Positions 1-8,051 of a stretch of 41,585 nt of DNA are shown in pieces. The notes under the pieces were generated by a model, which ran no database searches, was not told the DNA's origin, and saw only the letters and a program-made list of their open reading frames with translations. The translations under genes and the position numbers were made by a program. This DNA comes from a virus. Where the stretch lies: IMG/VR virus record IMGVR_UViG_3300021138_000060, positions 1 to 41,585 of that record, one strand, 5' to 3'. Numbering within the stretch: position 1 is the first letter of the stretch; every line of letters begins with the position of its first letter.

Positions 1-405
1 TCGCCGGTGCTTGTTTCAGGGCCAACAGGCGCATCGTGGTCTGTTGTTTCAGGCGGGTTCAATCATGCGGTTGGTATTACAACCACCGGTCTTCTTTATA
101 CGTGGGGATATAACGGTCTATATCAATTGGGCACTCTTTCTGCAACATCGGTGTCGTCGCCTGTGCTAGTGTCAGGTCCTGCAGGAACTTCGTGGTCAGT
201 TGCTGTTGCCAATTACGATGCGTCGTTTGGTATTACAACTACTGGTCTTCTTTATGGCTGGGGATTAAATACTTCAGGGCAACTTGGTATAAATTCCACT
301 ACAACAGTTTCATCACCTGTGCTAGTGTCAGGGCCTGCTGGAACTACTTGGGCTAGTGTTGCAACAGGACAGCCTGTATATCACTCACTTGCAATAACAA
401 CCTAA
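1..405 (+). CDS. RCC1-like repeat protein, 3' end only (fibre/adhesin-like)
   Basis: The reading frame is open from the first base, so only the C-terminal 134 residues are present. They contain near-identical repeats of about 50 residues with the cores SPVLVSGPAGTSW, GITTTGLLYGWG and QLG. This is the pattern of RCC1-type beta-propeller repeats (Gly-rich, W-G followed by N-x-x-GQLG). In T4-like phages such repeats often occur in tail-fibre or surface proteins. The location next to sugar-transferase-like genes and a fibre gene fits that role, but host binding is an inference. The gene ends in TAA and is followed by a 35-nt gap. Confidence 0.75.
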   Translation, partial: SPVLVSGPTGASWSVVSGGFNHAVGITTTGLLYTWGYNGLYQLGTLSATSVSSPVLVSGPAGTSWSVAVANYDASFGITTTGLLYGWGLNTSGQLGINSTTTVSSPVLVSGPAGTTWASVATGQPVYHSLAITT

Positions 406-440
406 ATAGAATAGATTAACACATTATTATGGAGTATATT

Positions 441-2132
441 ATGCATCCTATCGATAAAGAACTAAAACTAATGCTTGATGGTCGTTTTGATGAAGCTTGG
501 GAAATTTCTGAAGAACTTCAAAAGATCGGTCAAGGCGAAATAGAAGATAGTCAAGGTTTAAAAAATCCGGAAATGTGGACACGCCATAGCTTCAATCGTG
601 GTTGGTTCTTGCTACAACAAGGTCAGTATCAAGAGGGGTGTAAGCTTCTTGAAAATGGGCGTTACTTAAACGTATATGGTGGCGGTTTCTTAAAGACTGC
701 CGCTCCACTTTGGAATCCAGAAGAACATCCGGTTGATGGTAAAACGATTATACTTTCACTCGAAGGTGGGTTTGGTGATGAAATCATTCATGTTCGATTT
801 GCGGAATACTTAAAAAATAAAGGCTTTGACAAGGTAATTGTTGCTGCTGCACCTGAACTTCACTCAGTCTTTGCTCGTGTTAATGGTGTTGACCAGGTCA
901 TTCAAAGAGATCAGGCACATACAGTGGCACACGATTATTGGCTACCGGGATTTTCTGCTGGATGGGTAACTGGTAACACATTCGATACAATTGACCCAGG
1001 CCCATATCTTTCCGTAGAACCAAATAGCTCGTTGGTTTGGGATACACTCATTCAAAGCAAAGATAAGATCAAGGTTGGTATTCGCTGGGCAGGTAATCCA
1101 AAATTTGAACACCAACAATTCCGTTTGTTTCCTTCTCAGTTCTTGACTTCGCTTTCAAGATATAAGGAACTGGATATCTTCAGTTTCCAACGGGATCATC
1201 ATACGGTAAATCTTCCAGAAGGTATTACTGACCTGCAACATCTTCTTATCTCCTGGGAAGATACACTTGCGGCTATTAGCAAGATGGATTTGATCATTAC
1301 TTCTTGCACATCTATTGCTCACGCTGCGGCTGCTCTCGGCAAACCAACATGGGTTGTGGTTCCTATTCTGCCTTATCACACTTGGGCATGGGATGCACCA
1401 AAATCAACTGTTTCGCCATTTTATTCTTCAGTAACTCTGTATCGCCAGCAAAAGCCAAAGGAATGGACAGACACCTTCAACTTGCTTTACAAGGACTTGG
1501 AAAAGAAGTTTAAGTTGAAGAAAGCAAAAGCTCCTAAGATTATGGATAAGAAACTAAAGCTAAATCTTGGTTGTGGTTTTCAACACTTAGAAGGTTTTGT
1601 AAACGTTGATATTTCTGAAGCATGTAAACCAGATGTTCTTCATGATTTTATGCAGTTTCCTTGGCCTTTTGAAGATAACTCAGTAGATCATATTGTTGCA
1701 AAAGATATTCTGGAACATGTCGGATCAACACCAAAAGATTTCATCAATGTTCTGAAAGAAATGTATCGTATTTCTGCTGATGGCGCTGCTTGGGAGGTTC
1801 AATTCCCACATCATCGCAGTGATAATATTGTAAATGATCCAACACATGTTCGTTCTCTAACTCAGCAGACTTTTAGAATGTTTGATCAAAAAACAAATAT
1901 GGAATGGATCAAAACGGAACAAGCAGATTCACCTCTAGGTATTGATAACGATATTGATATTGAAGTTTGTGATGTTAAATTTGGTTGGAATGATATGTGG
2001 TCGGAAAAACTACGCCTCAAAGAAATTACCGAAGAACAGCTTTATTTCAATCTTCATCATATGAATAACATTGCTCATTCTGTGTTTTTGCTAATTCAAA
2101 CTCATAAGCCACAACGCTCAACAATCAAGTAA
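441..2132 (+). CDS. TPR-like / GT9-like glycosyltransferase fused to a SAM methyltransferase domain
   Basis: About 563 residues. An in-frame ATG lies at 429, but GGAG at 431-434 is well spaced for the ATG at 441, so 441 is preferred. Residues ~1-75 are helical and TPR-like (FNRGWFLLQQGQYQEG). Residues ~100-345 resemble the heptosyltransferase (GT9, GT-B) fold: LSLEGGFGDEI, then VGIRWAGNP, then TSCTSIAHAAAALGKP. Residues ~370-563 form a class I SAM-dependent methyltransferase: motif I LNLGCGFQHLEGFVNVDI and the later DHIVAKDILEHV. The fold assignments come from motifs; the substrate is unknown. It overlaps the next gene by 1 nt (TAATG). It may modify a fibre or a surface glycan; this is inferred from its neighbours only. 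Confidence 0.7.
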   Translation: MHPIDKELKLMLDGRFDEAWEISEELQKIGQGEIEDSQGLKNPEMWTRHSFNRGWFLLQQGQYQEGCKLLENGRYLNVYGGGFLKTAAPLWNPEEHPVDGKTIILSLEGGFGDEIIHVRFAEYLKNKGFDKVIVAAAPELHSVFARVNGVDQVIQRDQAHTVAHDYWLPGFSAGWVTGNTFDTIDPGPYLSVEPNSSLVWDTLIQSKDKIKVGIRWAGNPKFEHQQFRLFPSQFLTSLSRYKELDIFSFQRDHHTVNLPEGITDLQHLLISWEDTLAAISKMDLIITSCTSIAHAAAALGKPTWVVVPILPYHTWAWDAPKSTVSPFYSSVTLYRQQKPKEWTDTFNLLYKDLEKKFKLKKAKAPKIMDKKLKLNLGCGFQHLEGFVNVDISEACKPDVLHDFMQFPWPFEDNSVDHIVAKDILEHVGSTPKDFINVLKEMYRISADGAAWEVQFPHHRSDNIVNDPTHVRSLTQQTFRMFDQKTNMEWIKTEQADSPLGIDNDIDIEVCDVKFGWNDMWSEKLRLKEITEEQLYFNLHHMNNIAHSVFLLIQTHKPQRSTIK

Positions 2133-3364
2133 TGTTCGAAAAATCAATCAGAAAATCTCTGGCTGAAATTAGTGATAGTCTGGCTGCCGAATTGTTTTCT
2201 CAGAAGAAATATCAAGAAGCAATTTGGCAGATAGATATCACCAACAGTCTTATTGGAGGCGTTTTACCAATATCTCTTAAAAACAAAGCTGCTTGTTATA
2301 GTTTCCTTATGGAAGCTGATATGGCGGTGCGTGAGTTTGGCAATTATATGGATTTGTCCAATAGCGTAAGCAAAGAAGATATTCGTCAGATGGCGCAATA
2401 TTTCAATAATGCTGGTCGTATTCAGGATGGTTATGAATACATTTTAAAAAATCAACATGACTGCTCCGAAAAATGGTTGGATCTTGGATGGTATGCATAT
2501 CGAAATAAAGATTATGCTACTGCTTTTACTTATATGGAAAGAGGCAGAGATGCAGGTAACATCATTTGGATCGGCAAGGAAAAATATGATAATCTACCAA
2601 ATTGTCCTAGATGGCAAGGCGAACCACTAAAAAAAGCAAAAGTGCTATGCATTGCCGAAGGTGGTATGGGCGACGAATTTATATTTTCCAGATGGTTAAC
2701 GGTATTATGGAATCGTTATGGGCATGATTGTGATTTTGATTATTACACCACGAATACACTATCGGATGTTATAACAAGAAACTTCCCAGTCTCAAAATAC
2801 GATAAATCCAAGAAATATGATTACTGGTTTCCTATGATGAGTTTGCCATATCTTCTTAATGAAACTAAGATTAATATGCATACAAGTTATATCACACCGT
2901 CTGAAAAACATGTTGAAAAATGGAAGAAAATTCTAGGCAATAAGCAAATTGTTGCGTTGAGTTGGAAGGGCAGTAATACCTTTGCTGAGAACCATTTCAG
3001 AGATATAGATATTGACTATCTTGTTAAAAAACTAGGCAATCGTTTCACATTGGTCAGTGTTTGCAAGGAAGCAGATACTTGTCCAGCAGGTGTTTTAGAC
3101 TTAACTGATCAGATTGAATGTTGGGATGATACTCTAGCAATTCTGATGCTGAGTGAAATTGTATTTTGTTCTTGTTCCAGTGTTTCACATGCTGCTGGTG
3201 CATTGGGTGTTAAGACAATTGTATATACAAGACCTGATGATTATTTTACATGGGGTGGAACAGAATCAGGAAAGAAAACTGATTGGTATACAGATGTCAC
3301 TGTGTGGAGAACTAATCACATTGGAAAATGGCAAGAAGTTATTGATTTTTCAATTGAAAACTAG
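2132..3364 (+). CDS. GT9/heptosyltransferase-like protein with N-terminal TPR-like helices
   Basis: 410 residues, apparently a diverged paralogue of the preceding gene without the methyltransferase domain. The first ~150 residues look like tandem helical repeats (LDLGWYAYRNKDYATAFTYM). The rest has the GT-B signatures in the same order as the neighbour: CIAEGGMGDEFIFSRWL, VALSWKGSNTFAENHFRDID, and CSCSSVSHAAGALGVKT. The start ATG overlaps the upstream stop (TAATG), so the pair is translationally coupled. The product may act on a sugar donor, but substrate and acceptor cannot be told from the sequence. Confidence 0.65.
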   Translation: MFEKSIRKSLAEISDSLAAELFSQKKYQEAIWQIDITNSLIGGVLPISLKNKAACYSFLMEADMAVREFGNYMDLSNSVSKEDIRQMAQYFNNAGRIQDGYEYILKNQHDCSEKWLDLGWYAYRNKDYATAFTYMERGRDAGNIIWIGKEKYDNLPNCPRWQGEPLKKAKVLCIAEGGMGDEFIFSRWLTVLWNRYGHDCDFDYYTTNTLSDVITRNFPVSKYDKSKKYDYWFPMMSLPYLLNETKINMHTSYITPSEKHVEKWKKILGNKQIVALSWKGSNTFAENHFRDIDIDYLVKKLGNRFTLVSVCKEADTCPAGVLDLTDQIECWDDTLAILMLSEIVFCSCSSVSHAAGALGVKTIVYTRPDDYFTWGGTESGKKTDWYTDVTVWRTNHIGKWQEVIDFSIEN

Positions 3365-3415
3365 CAGAGATCATAGAAGCAATTAAAGACTAATATTCAT
3401 CATAACCACATATGG

Positions 3416-3444
3416 ATTATACCAGATATGTGATACCCTGTCAA
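3416..3444 (-). promoter_or_regulatory. Consensus sigma-70 promoter pointing antisense (leftward)
   Basis: On the minus strand, TTGACA (3444-3439) is followed by exactly 17 bp and TATAAT (3421-3416), a perfect host-type promoter. A transcript would start near 3409 and run leftward, antisense to the glycosyltransferase gene ending at 3364. The 31 bp at 3391-3421 match the region of a second such promoter at 27794-27824 in 28 positions. Confidence 0.6.
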
Positions 3445-3455
3445 CAGATTTCTTG

Positions 3456-3463
3456 TATAAATA
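3456..3463 (+). promoter_or_regulatory. T4-type late promoter (TATAAATA)
   Basis: An exact TATAAATA box lies 40 bp upstream of the fibre gene at 3503. In T4 this box is recognised by the late sigma factor gp55, which is encoded in this window at 27849-28421. Confidence 0.7.
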
Positions 3464-3502
3464 GAAAGAAATCTTTTAATCTCATCAGGGGATATTGAAC
3501 CG

Positions 3503-5698
3503 ATGGCCGACCAGAATTTTGTTGTCAAGAACACACTTATTGCAAATGGCGTATTTACTGCCAATAGCTTATTAACCCAAGCAAACAACCTAAACGTTTC
3601 GCTTGCAACCAATACTGCAACATTAAATACTACCGGACTTGCAAATATTGCGGCCCTTAACGTTGTTGGTGCTGTCAATACTGCAACATTATATACAACA
3701 GGTCTAGTAAATGCCGCATCACTAAACGTTGCCGGGGCTGTCAATACTGCAACATTCAACAGCACAGGTCTAGTAAATGCCGCTTCGCTAAATGTTGTTG
3801 GTTTAACTAATACGGCTTCAATAAACGTTGTTGGTGCTGTCAATACTGCAACTCTTAATACAACAGGTTTAGCCAATACAGCAAACCTTAACGTTGTTGG
3901 TGCTGTCAATACTGCAACTCTTAATACAACAGGTCTAGTAAGTGCTGCTTCACTAAACGTTGCCGGGGCTGTCAATACTGCAACATTCAACAGCACAGGT
4001 CTAGTAAATGCCGCATCACTAAACGTTACAGGTATAGCTAACGTTCAAAGTGGCAATTTTTACGCCAATAATCTAATTCTTCAGGGTGACGGAACGAATG
4101 CATATATCAGACCAACTAATTCTGGTAGCGTATTAACACTAGGTTCAAACAATACAAACCAAATAACTCTTGCGGCCAACGGTAATCTTGGTATCGGAAC
4201 AGCAACACCAGCAAACAAACTAGACGTTAATGGTGATATGCATGTTTCAAGCGTTTTTGCTACATATTTAAATGGTTCTATAACATCATCACAAGTAACG
4301 ACCGCTCTTGGTTATACACCATATAATAGCACTAATCCTTCTGGTTATATTTCTGCAATTAGTGGTTCTGGTAATGTAGCGTATGATTCTTCGAGACTTG
4401 GGGGAACTGCTGCTGCTTCTTATGCATTACTAGCATCACCAACATTTACTGGAACCGTTACAACTGGGAATGTTATAACGGTTGGAACTGCTGCATATCA
4501 TGTTTCAAATGGCAATTTTGGTGTAGGAACGTCTTCACCACTTTCAAAAATTGCAGTCCAACCATCAGCAAATAACACTGATGCATTAACGGTTGGGTCA
4601 AGTAATTACACCAATTATTTCACTATCAAAACAGAAAGTTCTGCTAACGCTGCAACATTGGGTTATTGGTGTGGTTCTTCTGCTTTCGGTAATGTTAATA
4701 TTTCTGCTAATTATGTAAATCTTCCAACAAACGTTACAATTAATGGTCTTCAAGCAGCAACCCAGTCTTATGTAACCGGTTATGCTCCATCATTAACAGG
4801 TTCTGGCGCATCAGGAACTTGGGGTATTAATGTTACAGGATCGGCAGCAAGTATTACTGGAACTTATGGTGGTTCTATAACATCATCACAAATAACAACC
4901 GGCCTTGGTTATACACCATATAATAGCACTAATCCTTCTGGTTATATTACATCTTCTTCATTGTCATCTTATGCTCCACTTTCTGGTGCAACATTCACGG
5001 GTTCTATTAATTCTGGATTATCTGTTGCTGCTGCGAACACCAATTCTTCTGCTATTGTAACTGGTGCATCATTCGTGGTTGGTGGTAGTGGTGGAAATTA
5101 TCTGGCATTCGGTCAATCAACAGGAACATATGCTCAGTGGATTCAATCTGGATATAATGGTGGCACAGCAAGATATTCAATCAACCTAAATCCGGCTGGA
5201 GGAAATGTTGGTATTAATACCGGTATTAATTCGGATGCTGCATATAACTTAGATGTTAACGGTAAAATTCGTGCAACATATTCTATCGGTGTAGGATCAG
5301 CAGCACCATCTACAACTACCGGTCAAATTCTTGCATCCGATAATATCATTGCATATTATTCTGATGCAAGACTGAAAGAAAACATCACACCAATCCCCGA
5401 CGCTCTGGCAAAAGTCAATACGCTTTCGGGTGTGACATATAATAGCAACGACCTTGCGGAATCTTATGGTTATACTGATCGTTCGCAGCAAGTTGGTGTT
5501 ATTGCGCAGGAAGTCAAAGCAGTTCTACCACAAGTAATCAAACCAGCACCATTTGATACTGATAGCGAAGGTAATTCTAAGTCTGGTGAAAATTATATGA
5601 CGGTGCAATACGAAAAGCTCGTTCCGCTATTAATCGAAGCAATCAAAGAACTAACCGCAAAAGTTAATGATCTAGAATCAAAACTGGGAGGTAACTAA
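3503..5698 (+). CDS. Tail fibre / structural protein with C-terminal S74 intramolecular chaperone
   Basis: 731 residues. The N-terminal ~190 residues are low-complexity repeats of the type LNVVGAVNTATLNTTGL. The middle contains fibre-type repeats (ITSSQVTTALGYTPYN twice; LDVNG twice). The last ~112 residues are a Peptidase_S74 domain starting near SDARLKENITPI, with IAQEVKAVLPQVI and a C-terminal coiled coil (LIEAIKELTAKVNDLESKL). In this family the C-terminal chaperone trimerises the fibre and cuts itself off with a Ser-Lys dyad; the Ser and Lys of SDARLKEN fit. A late promoter lies at 3456 and an AGGGGA ribosome site precedes the start. Confidence 0.85.
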   Translation: MADQNFVVKNTLIANGVFTANSLLTQANNLNVSLATNTATLNTTGLANIAALNVVGAVNTATLYTTGLVNAASLNVAGAVNTATFNSTGLVNAASLNVVGLTNTASINVVGAVNTATLNTTGLANTANLNVVGAVNTATLNTTGLVSAASLNVAGAVNTATFNSTGLVNAASLNVTGIANVQSGNFYANNLILQGDGTNAYIRPTNSGSVLTLGSNNTNQITLAANGNLGIGTATPANKLDVNGDMHVSSVFATYLNGSITSSQVTTALGYTPYNSTNPSGYISAISGSGNVAYDSSRLGGTAAASYALLASPTFTGTVTTGNVITVGTAAYHVSNGNFGVGTSSPLSKIAVQPSANNTDALTVGSSNYTNYFTIKTESSANAATLGYWCGSSAFGNVNISANYVNLPTNVTINGLQAATQSYVTGYAPSLTGSGASGTWGINVTGSAASITGTYGGSITSSQITTGLGYTPYNSTNPSGYITSSSLSSYAPLSGATFTGSINSGLSVAAANTNSSAIVTGASFVVGGSGGNYLAFGQSTGTYAQWIQSGYNGGTARYSINLNPAGGNVGINTGINSDAAYNLDVNGKIRATYSIGVGSAAPSTTTGQILASDNIIAYYSDARLKENITPIPDALAKVNTLSGVTYNSNDLAESYGYTDRSQQVGVIAQEVKAVLPQVIKPAPFDTDSEGNSKSGENYMTVQYEKLVPLLIEAIKELTAKVNDLESKLGGN
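3719..4014 (+). repeat. Exact 65-bp direct repeats inside the fibre gene
   Basis: 3719-3783 and 3950-4014 are identical over 65 bp, offset by 231 bp (77 codons), so the frame is kept. Shorter copies of the same unit (GCTGTCAATACTGCAAC) lie between them. These are substrates for recombination that would add or remove blocks of the fibre shaft. Confidence 0.8.
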
Positions 5699-5700
5699 AA

Positions 5701-5979
5701 ATGGCAATTTATCCACAAATTAGTTTTTTAGATTTAAGAAATGGTGGAACAACTTCTGGTAGTTTTGCGTCTTACGTTGGTAGTTCAGGACCAATTAGTT
5801 TGGGTGCTTTACGTGGTGCTACTGAATTTGACAGCAATGGTGGAAAATACATTGCTCCAACAACGGGTATTGGTATTGGGTTTTTTCTTTATGGTTATCC
5901 GTATGATCCAACAGGTGGTCAGGGATCGGGTTCAGGAACAACTTACGGTGCTGGTGATGGCCCCGGTGGTTTCATGTAA
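5701..5979 (+). CDS. Small Gly-rich structural protein (fibre-associated)
   Basis: 92 residues, starting 2 nt after the fibre stop with GGAGG as a ribosome site inside the upstream gene. The N-terminal half has two motifs of the kind ISFLDLRN and ISLGALRG, which recur in phage virion proteins. The C-terminus is very rich in Gly, Ser and Tyr (GGQGSGSGTTYGAGDG). Function unknown; the position suggests a fibre-tip or attachment component, which is an inference. Confidence 0.6.
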   Translation: MAIYPQISFLDLRNGGTTSGSFASYVGSSGPISLGALRGATEFDSNGGKYIAPTTGIGIGFFLYGYPYDPTGGQGSGSGTTYGAGDGPGGFM

Positions 5980-5981
5980 TC

Positions 5982-5989
5982 AATAAATA
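5982..5989 (+). promoter_or_regulatory. Possible late promoter (AATAAATA)
   Basis: One mismatch to TATAAATA, 22 bp before the gene at 6011, in the only gap between 5701-5979 and 6011. Confidence 0.4.
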
Positions 5990-6010
5990 CTACAATAATA
6001 GGAAAATATT

Positions 6011-6349
6011 ATGTCCGAAACAACAACCCCCACAGTAACATTTGATTGGGTTATTTCTGCCATTGAAGCACGAGTTAAAGAAGATTCACTTGATAATGTT
6101 ATTAAAACAATTCATTGGCGTTATGTAGCAACTTCTTCTGATGGTTTTACCGCTGATACTTTTGGTGCGCAAGGATTCGAATCACCTGACCCAGCAGCTT
6201 TTATTCCATATGCCAATCTAACCAAAGCACAAATGATTGCTTGGTTGGAAGAAAAGATAAATGTGACTGAATTACAAACAAGTTTAGTCAATACCATCAA
6301 TAATATGAGAACTCCACAAATCGTAACACTTATACCAAATTTTGCTTAA
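6011..6349 (+). CDS. Conserved small phage protein of unknown function
   Basis: 112 residues. The N-terminal half (TFDWVISAIEARVKEDSLDN, then VIKTIHWRYVATSS) matches my memory of a small protein family common near fibre and neck genes of T4-like marine phages, with a conserved V-x-W-R core and a C-terminal helix LTKAQMIAWLEEKI. No enzymatic motif is visible. The ribosome site is AGGAAA, 5 nt before the ATG region. It precedes gp13 by 13 nt and is probably co-transcribed with it. Confidence 0.6.
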   Translation: MSETTTPTVTFDWVISAIEARVKEDSLDNVIKTIHWRYVATSSDGFTADTFGAQGFESPDPAAFIPYANLTKAQMIAWLEEKINVTELQTSLVNTINNMRTPQIVTLIPNFA

Positions 6350-6362
6350 TAGGAAATAATCA

Positions 6363-7103
6363 ATGGCAGTCCCATCAACAAGAGAACAATTCAAATACTA
6401 TTGCCTTCGTAGATTGGGTCATCCTGTTATTGAAATCAATGTGGACCCCGATCAAGTTGAAGATCGTATTGATGAGGCGTTGTTATACTTTGCCGATTAT
6501 CATTTCGATGGCACCCAGGATACTTACTACAAATATCAAGTGACTCAGCAAGATATCACCAATCAATACATCACGCTGCCTGATAATATCATAGGCGCGG
6601 TTGATATGTTTCCAGTTGGTCAGGGTCTTAACACCAATAACCTGTTCAATATTCGTTACCAGATCGCCCTTAATGACCTATACACACTAACCTCGGTGTC
6701 TATGGTTCCTTATTATATGGCAATGCAACATATTCAATTCCTAGAAGAATTTCTCGTAGGTAAGCAGCCCATTCGTTACAACAGACATATAAATCGTGTC
6801 TATATCGATATGGATTGGGGTATTGTAAATCCGAGTGACTGGTTAATTATTAAGTGTTATCAGGTGGTTGACCCCGAAGTATATACCAGAACATGGGGGG
6901 ATCGTTGGCTTCAGCGTTATGCATCCACATTAATCAAACAACAGTGGGGAGCAAACCTAACAAAATTTACTGGTATGACACTTCCTGGTGGTGTTCAGTT
7001 TAATGGTGAAAAGATTTATAATGATGCTACAACAGAACGTGAAGAACTAGAACACGAAATGATTAACAGTTATAGTTTACCTGTTACGGATATGATCGGG
7101 TAA
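6363..7103 (+). CDS. gp13: Neck protein gp13
   Basis: 246 residues. The N-terminus (STREQFKYYCLRRLGHPVIE, then INVDPDQVEDRIDEALLYF) is the characteristic opening of T4 gp13, a head-completion protein that forms the neck with gp14 and allows tail joining. It is shorter than T4 gp13 (~309 residues) but similar to marine T4-like versions. It is followed by gp14, gp15 and gp16 as expected, except for a short inserted gene at 7108. Confidence 0.88.
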   Translation: MAVPSTREQFKYYCLRRLGHPVIEINVDPDQVEDRIDEALLYFADYHFDGTQDTYYKYQVTQQDITNQYITLPDNIIGAVDMFPVGQGLNTNNLFNIRYQIALNDLYTLTSVSMVPYYMAMQHIQFLEEFLVGKQPIRYNRHINRVYIDMDWGIVNPSDWLIIKCYQVVDPEVYTRTWGDRWLQRYASTLIKQQWGANLTKFTGMTLPGGVQFNGEKIYNDATTEREELEHEMINSYSLPVTDMIG

Positions 7104-7107
7104 ATAC

Positions 7108-7329
7108 ATGATGAAAGAATACAAACAGAGACCCCAAGATTTCTCTAGACAAATCGTTGCTATAGGAAAACATGCGGACATAAGAAAATTGGAAGCTAAA
7201 ATTCTTCAATCTGTGAATGCAAAAAACAATGAAGATTTTTATAATAAACACAACAACGATGGTTTTTACTTCGATGGTCGGGAAAAAAGAAAAGCTAACA
7301 AGTCAAAAACCACAGGAGGTATAGCCTAA
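7108..7329 (+). CDS. Small protein resembling an internal piece of a GIY-YIG endonuclease
   Basis: 73 residues between gp13 and gp14. Residues 4-20 (YKQRPQDFSRQIV...) match the region after the catalytic core in the GIY-YIG endonuclease at 24362-25189 (YKNRPQDFKRRIL), and LEAKILQSVNAKNNEDFYNK resembles the following E-x-x-x-L ... YN segment of that family. The GIY and YIG strands and the catalytic Arg are absent and an in-frame stop lies just upstream, so it cannot be an active nuclease of this type. The C-terminus is basic (GREKRKANKSK). It overlaps the gp14 start (TAATG). It is either a remnant of a homing endonuclease or a captured domain. Confidence 0.5.
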   Translation: MMKEYKQRPQDFSRQIVAIGKHADIRKLEAKILQSVNAKNNEDFYNKHNNDGFYFDGREKRKANKSKTTGGIA

Positions 7330-8050
7330 TGGCGACCAATTTTTTTTCAATAATTTCCAATCGTCAGGTGAACAAAATCTTTTCGAGGATTTGATCATTG
7401 AATCGATTCGAATTTATGGTCATGACATTTACTACATACCTAGAGTGATTACACATTTCGATTCTCTTATGACCGAAGATGATCAGTCTCAGTATAACAA
7501 TGCTTACATGGTCGAAATGTATATTAAGTCCGTCGATGGTTTCAGTGGTGACGGGGATTTCATGTCTAAGTTTGGTGTTCAGATTCGTGACCAAGTAATA
7601 TTCTCTATATCACAACGAGTATTCAATCAAGAAATTGGTATTCAGACAACACAACCAAGACCAAACGAAGGCGATCTTATCTTCTTCCCATTAAATCAAA
7701 AATGTTTTCAGATTAAATACGTTAATAAATTCGAAATGTTTTATCAATTCGGTGCTCTACAGACTTGGGAAATGACGTGTGAGCTTTTCGAATACTCAGA
7801 CGAACAATTCAATACTGGTATACCTGCTATCGATATTTTACAGACCAACTTCTCTACGAACATTATTGATTGGTCGTATCTAACCGAAGCTAATTTGTAT
7901 CTTGTTGATGAGAATAATAATACATTAGTCCTACAATCATATGATATTCAAAACATTGATACCACAGCCGAAAATGACGTATTTGATGATGACGCCAAAA
8001 CGTTCCTTGATTTTTCCGAAACAAATCCCTTTAGCGATCTAGCAGGATAA
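7329..8050 (+). CDS. gp14: Neck protein gp14, with an apparent -1 frameshift at an 8-T run
   Basis: From ATG 7329 the frame reads MATNFF and then runs into TGA at 7392. Shifting -1 on the T-run (7340-7347), or adding one T, gives MATNFFFNNFQSSGEQNLFE and joins without a break to the long frame LIIESIRIYGHDIYYIPR..., the typical N-terminus of T4-like gp14. The restored protein has 240 residues (T4: 256). The only start in the downstream frame is a TTG at 7391 with a badly spaced ribosome site. gp14 is essential for head-tail joining, so either the run was miscounted in sequencing or ribosomes shift on the poly-T slippery site. Confidence 0.8.
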
Positions 8051-8051
8051 T

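Noticed and set aside
402-409. CCTAAATA as a late promoter before the GT/methyltransferase gene
   Set aside because: Two mismatches to TATAAATA and it overlaps the stop codon; too weak to call.
3400-3996. Minus-strand open frame of 198 codons
   Set aside because: It lies opposite the repetitive fibre shaft and starts inside it; its sequence is the repeat read backwards.
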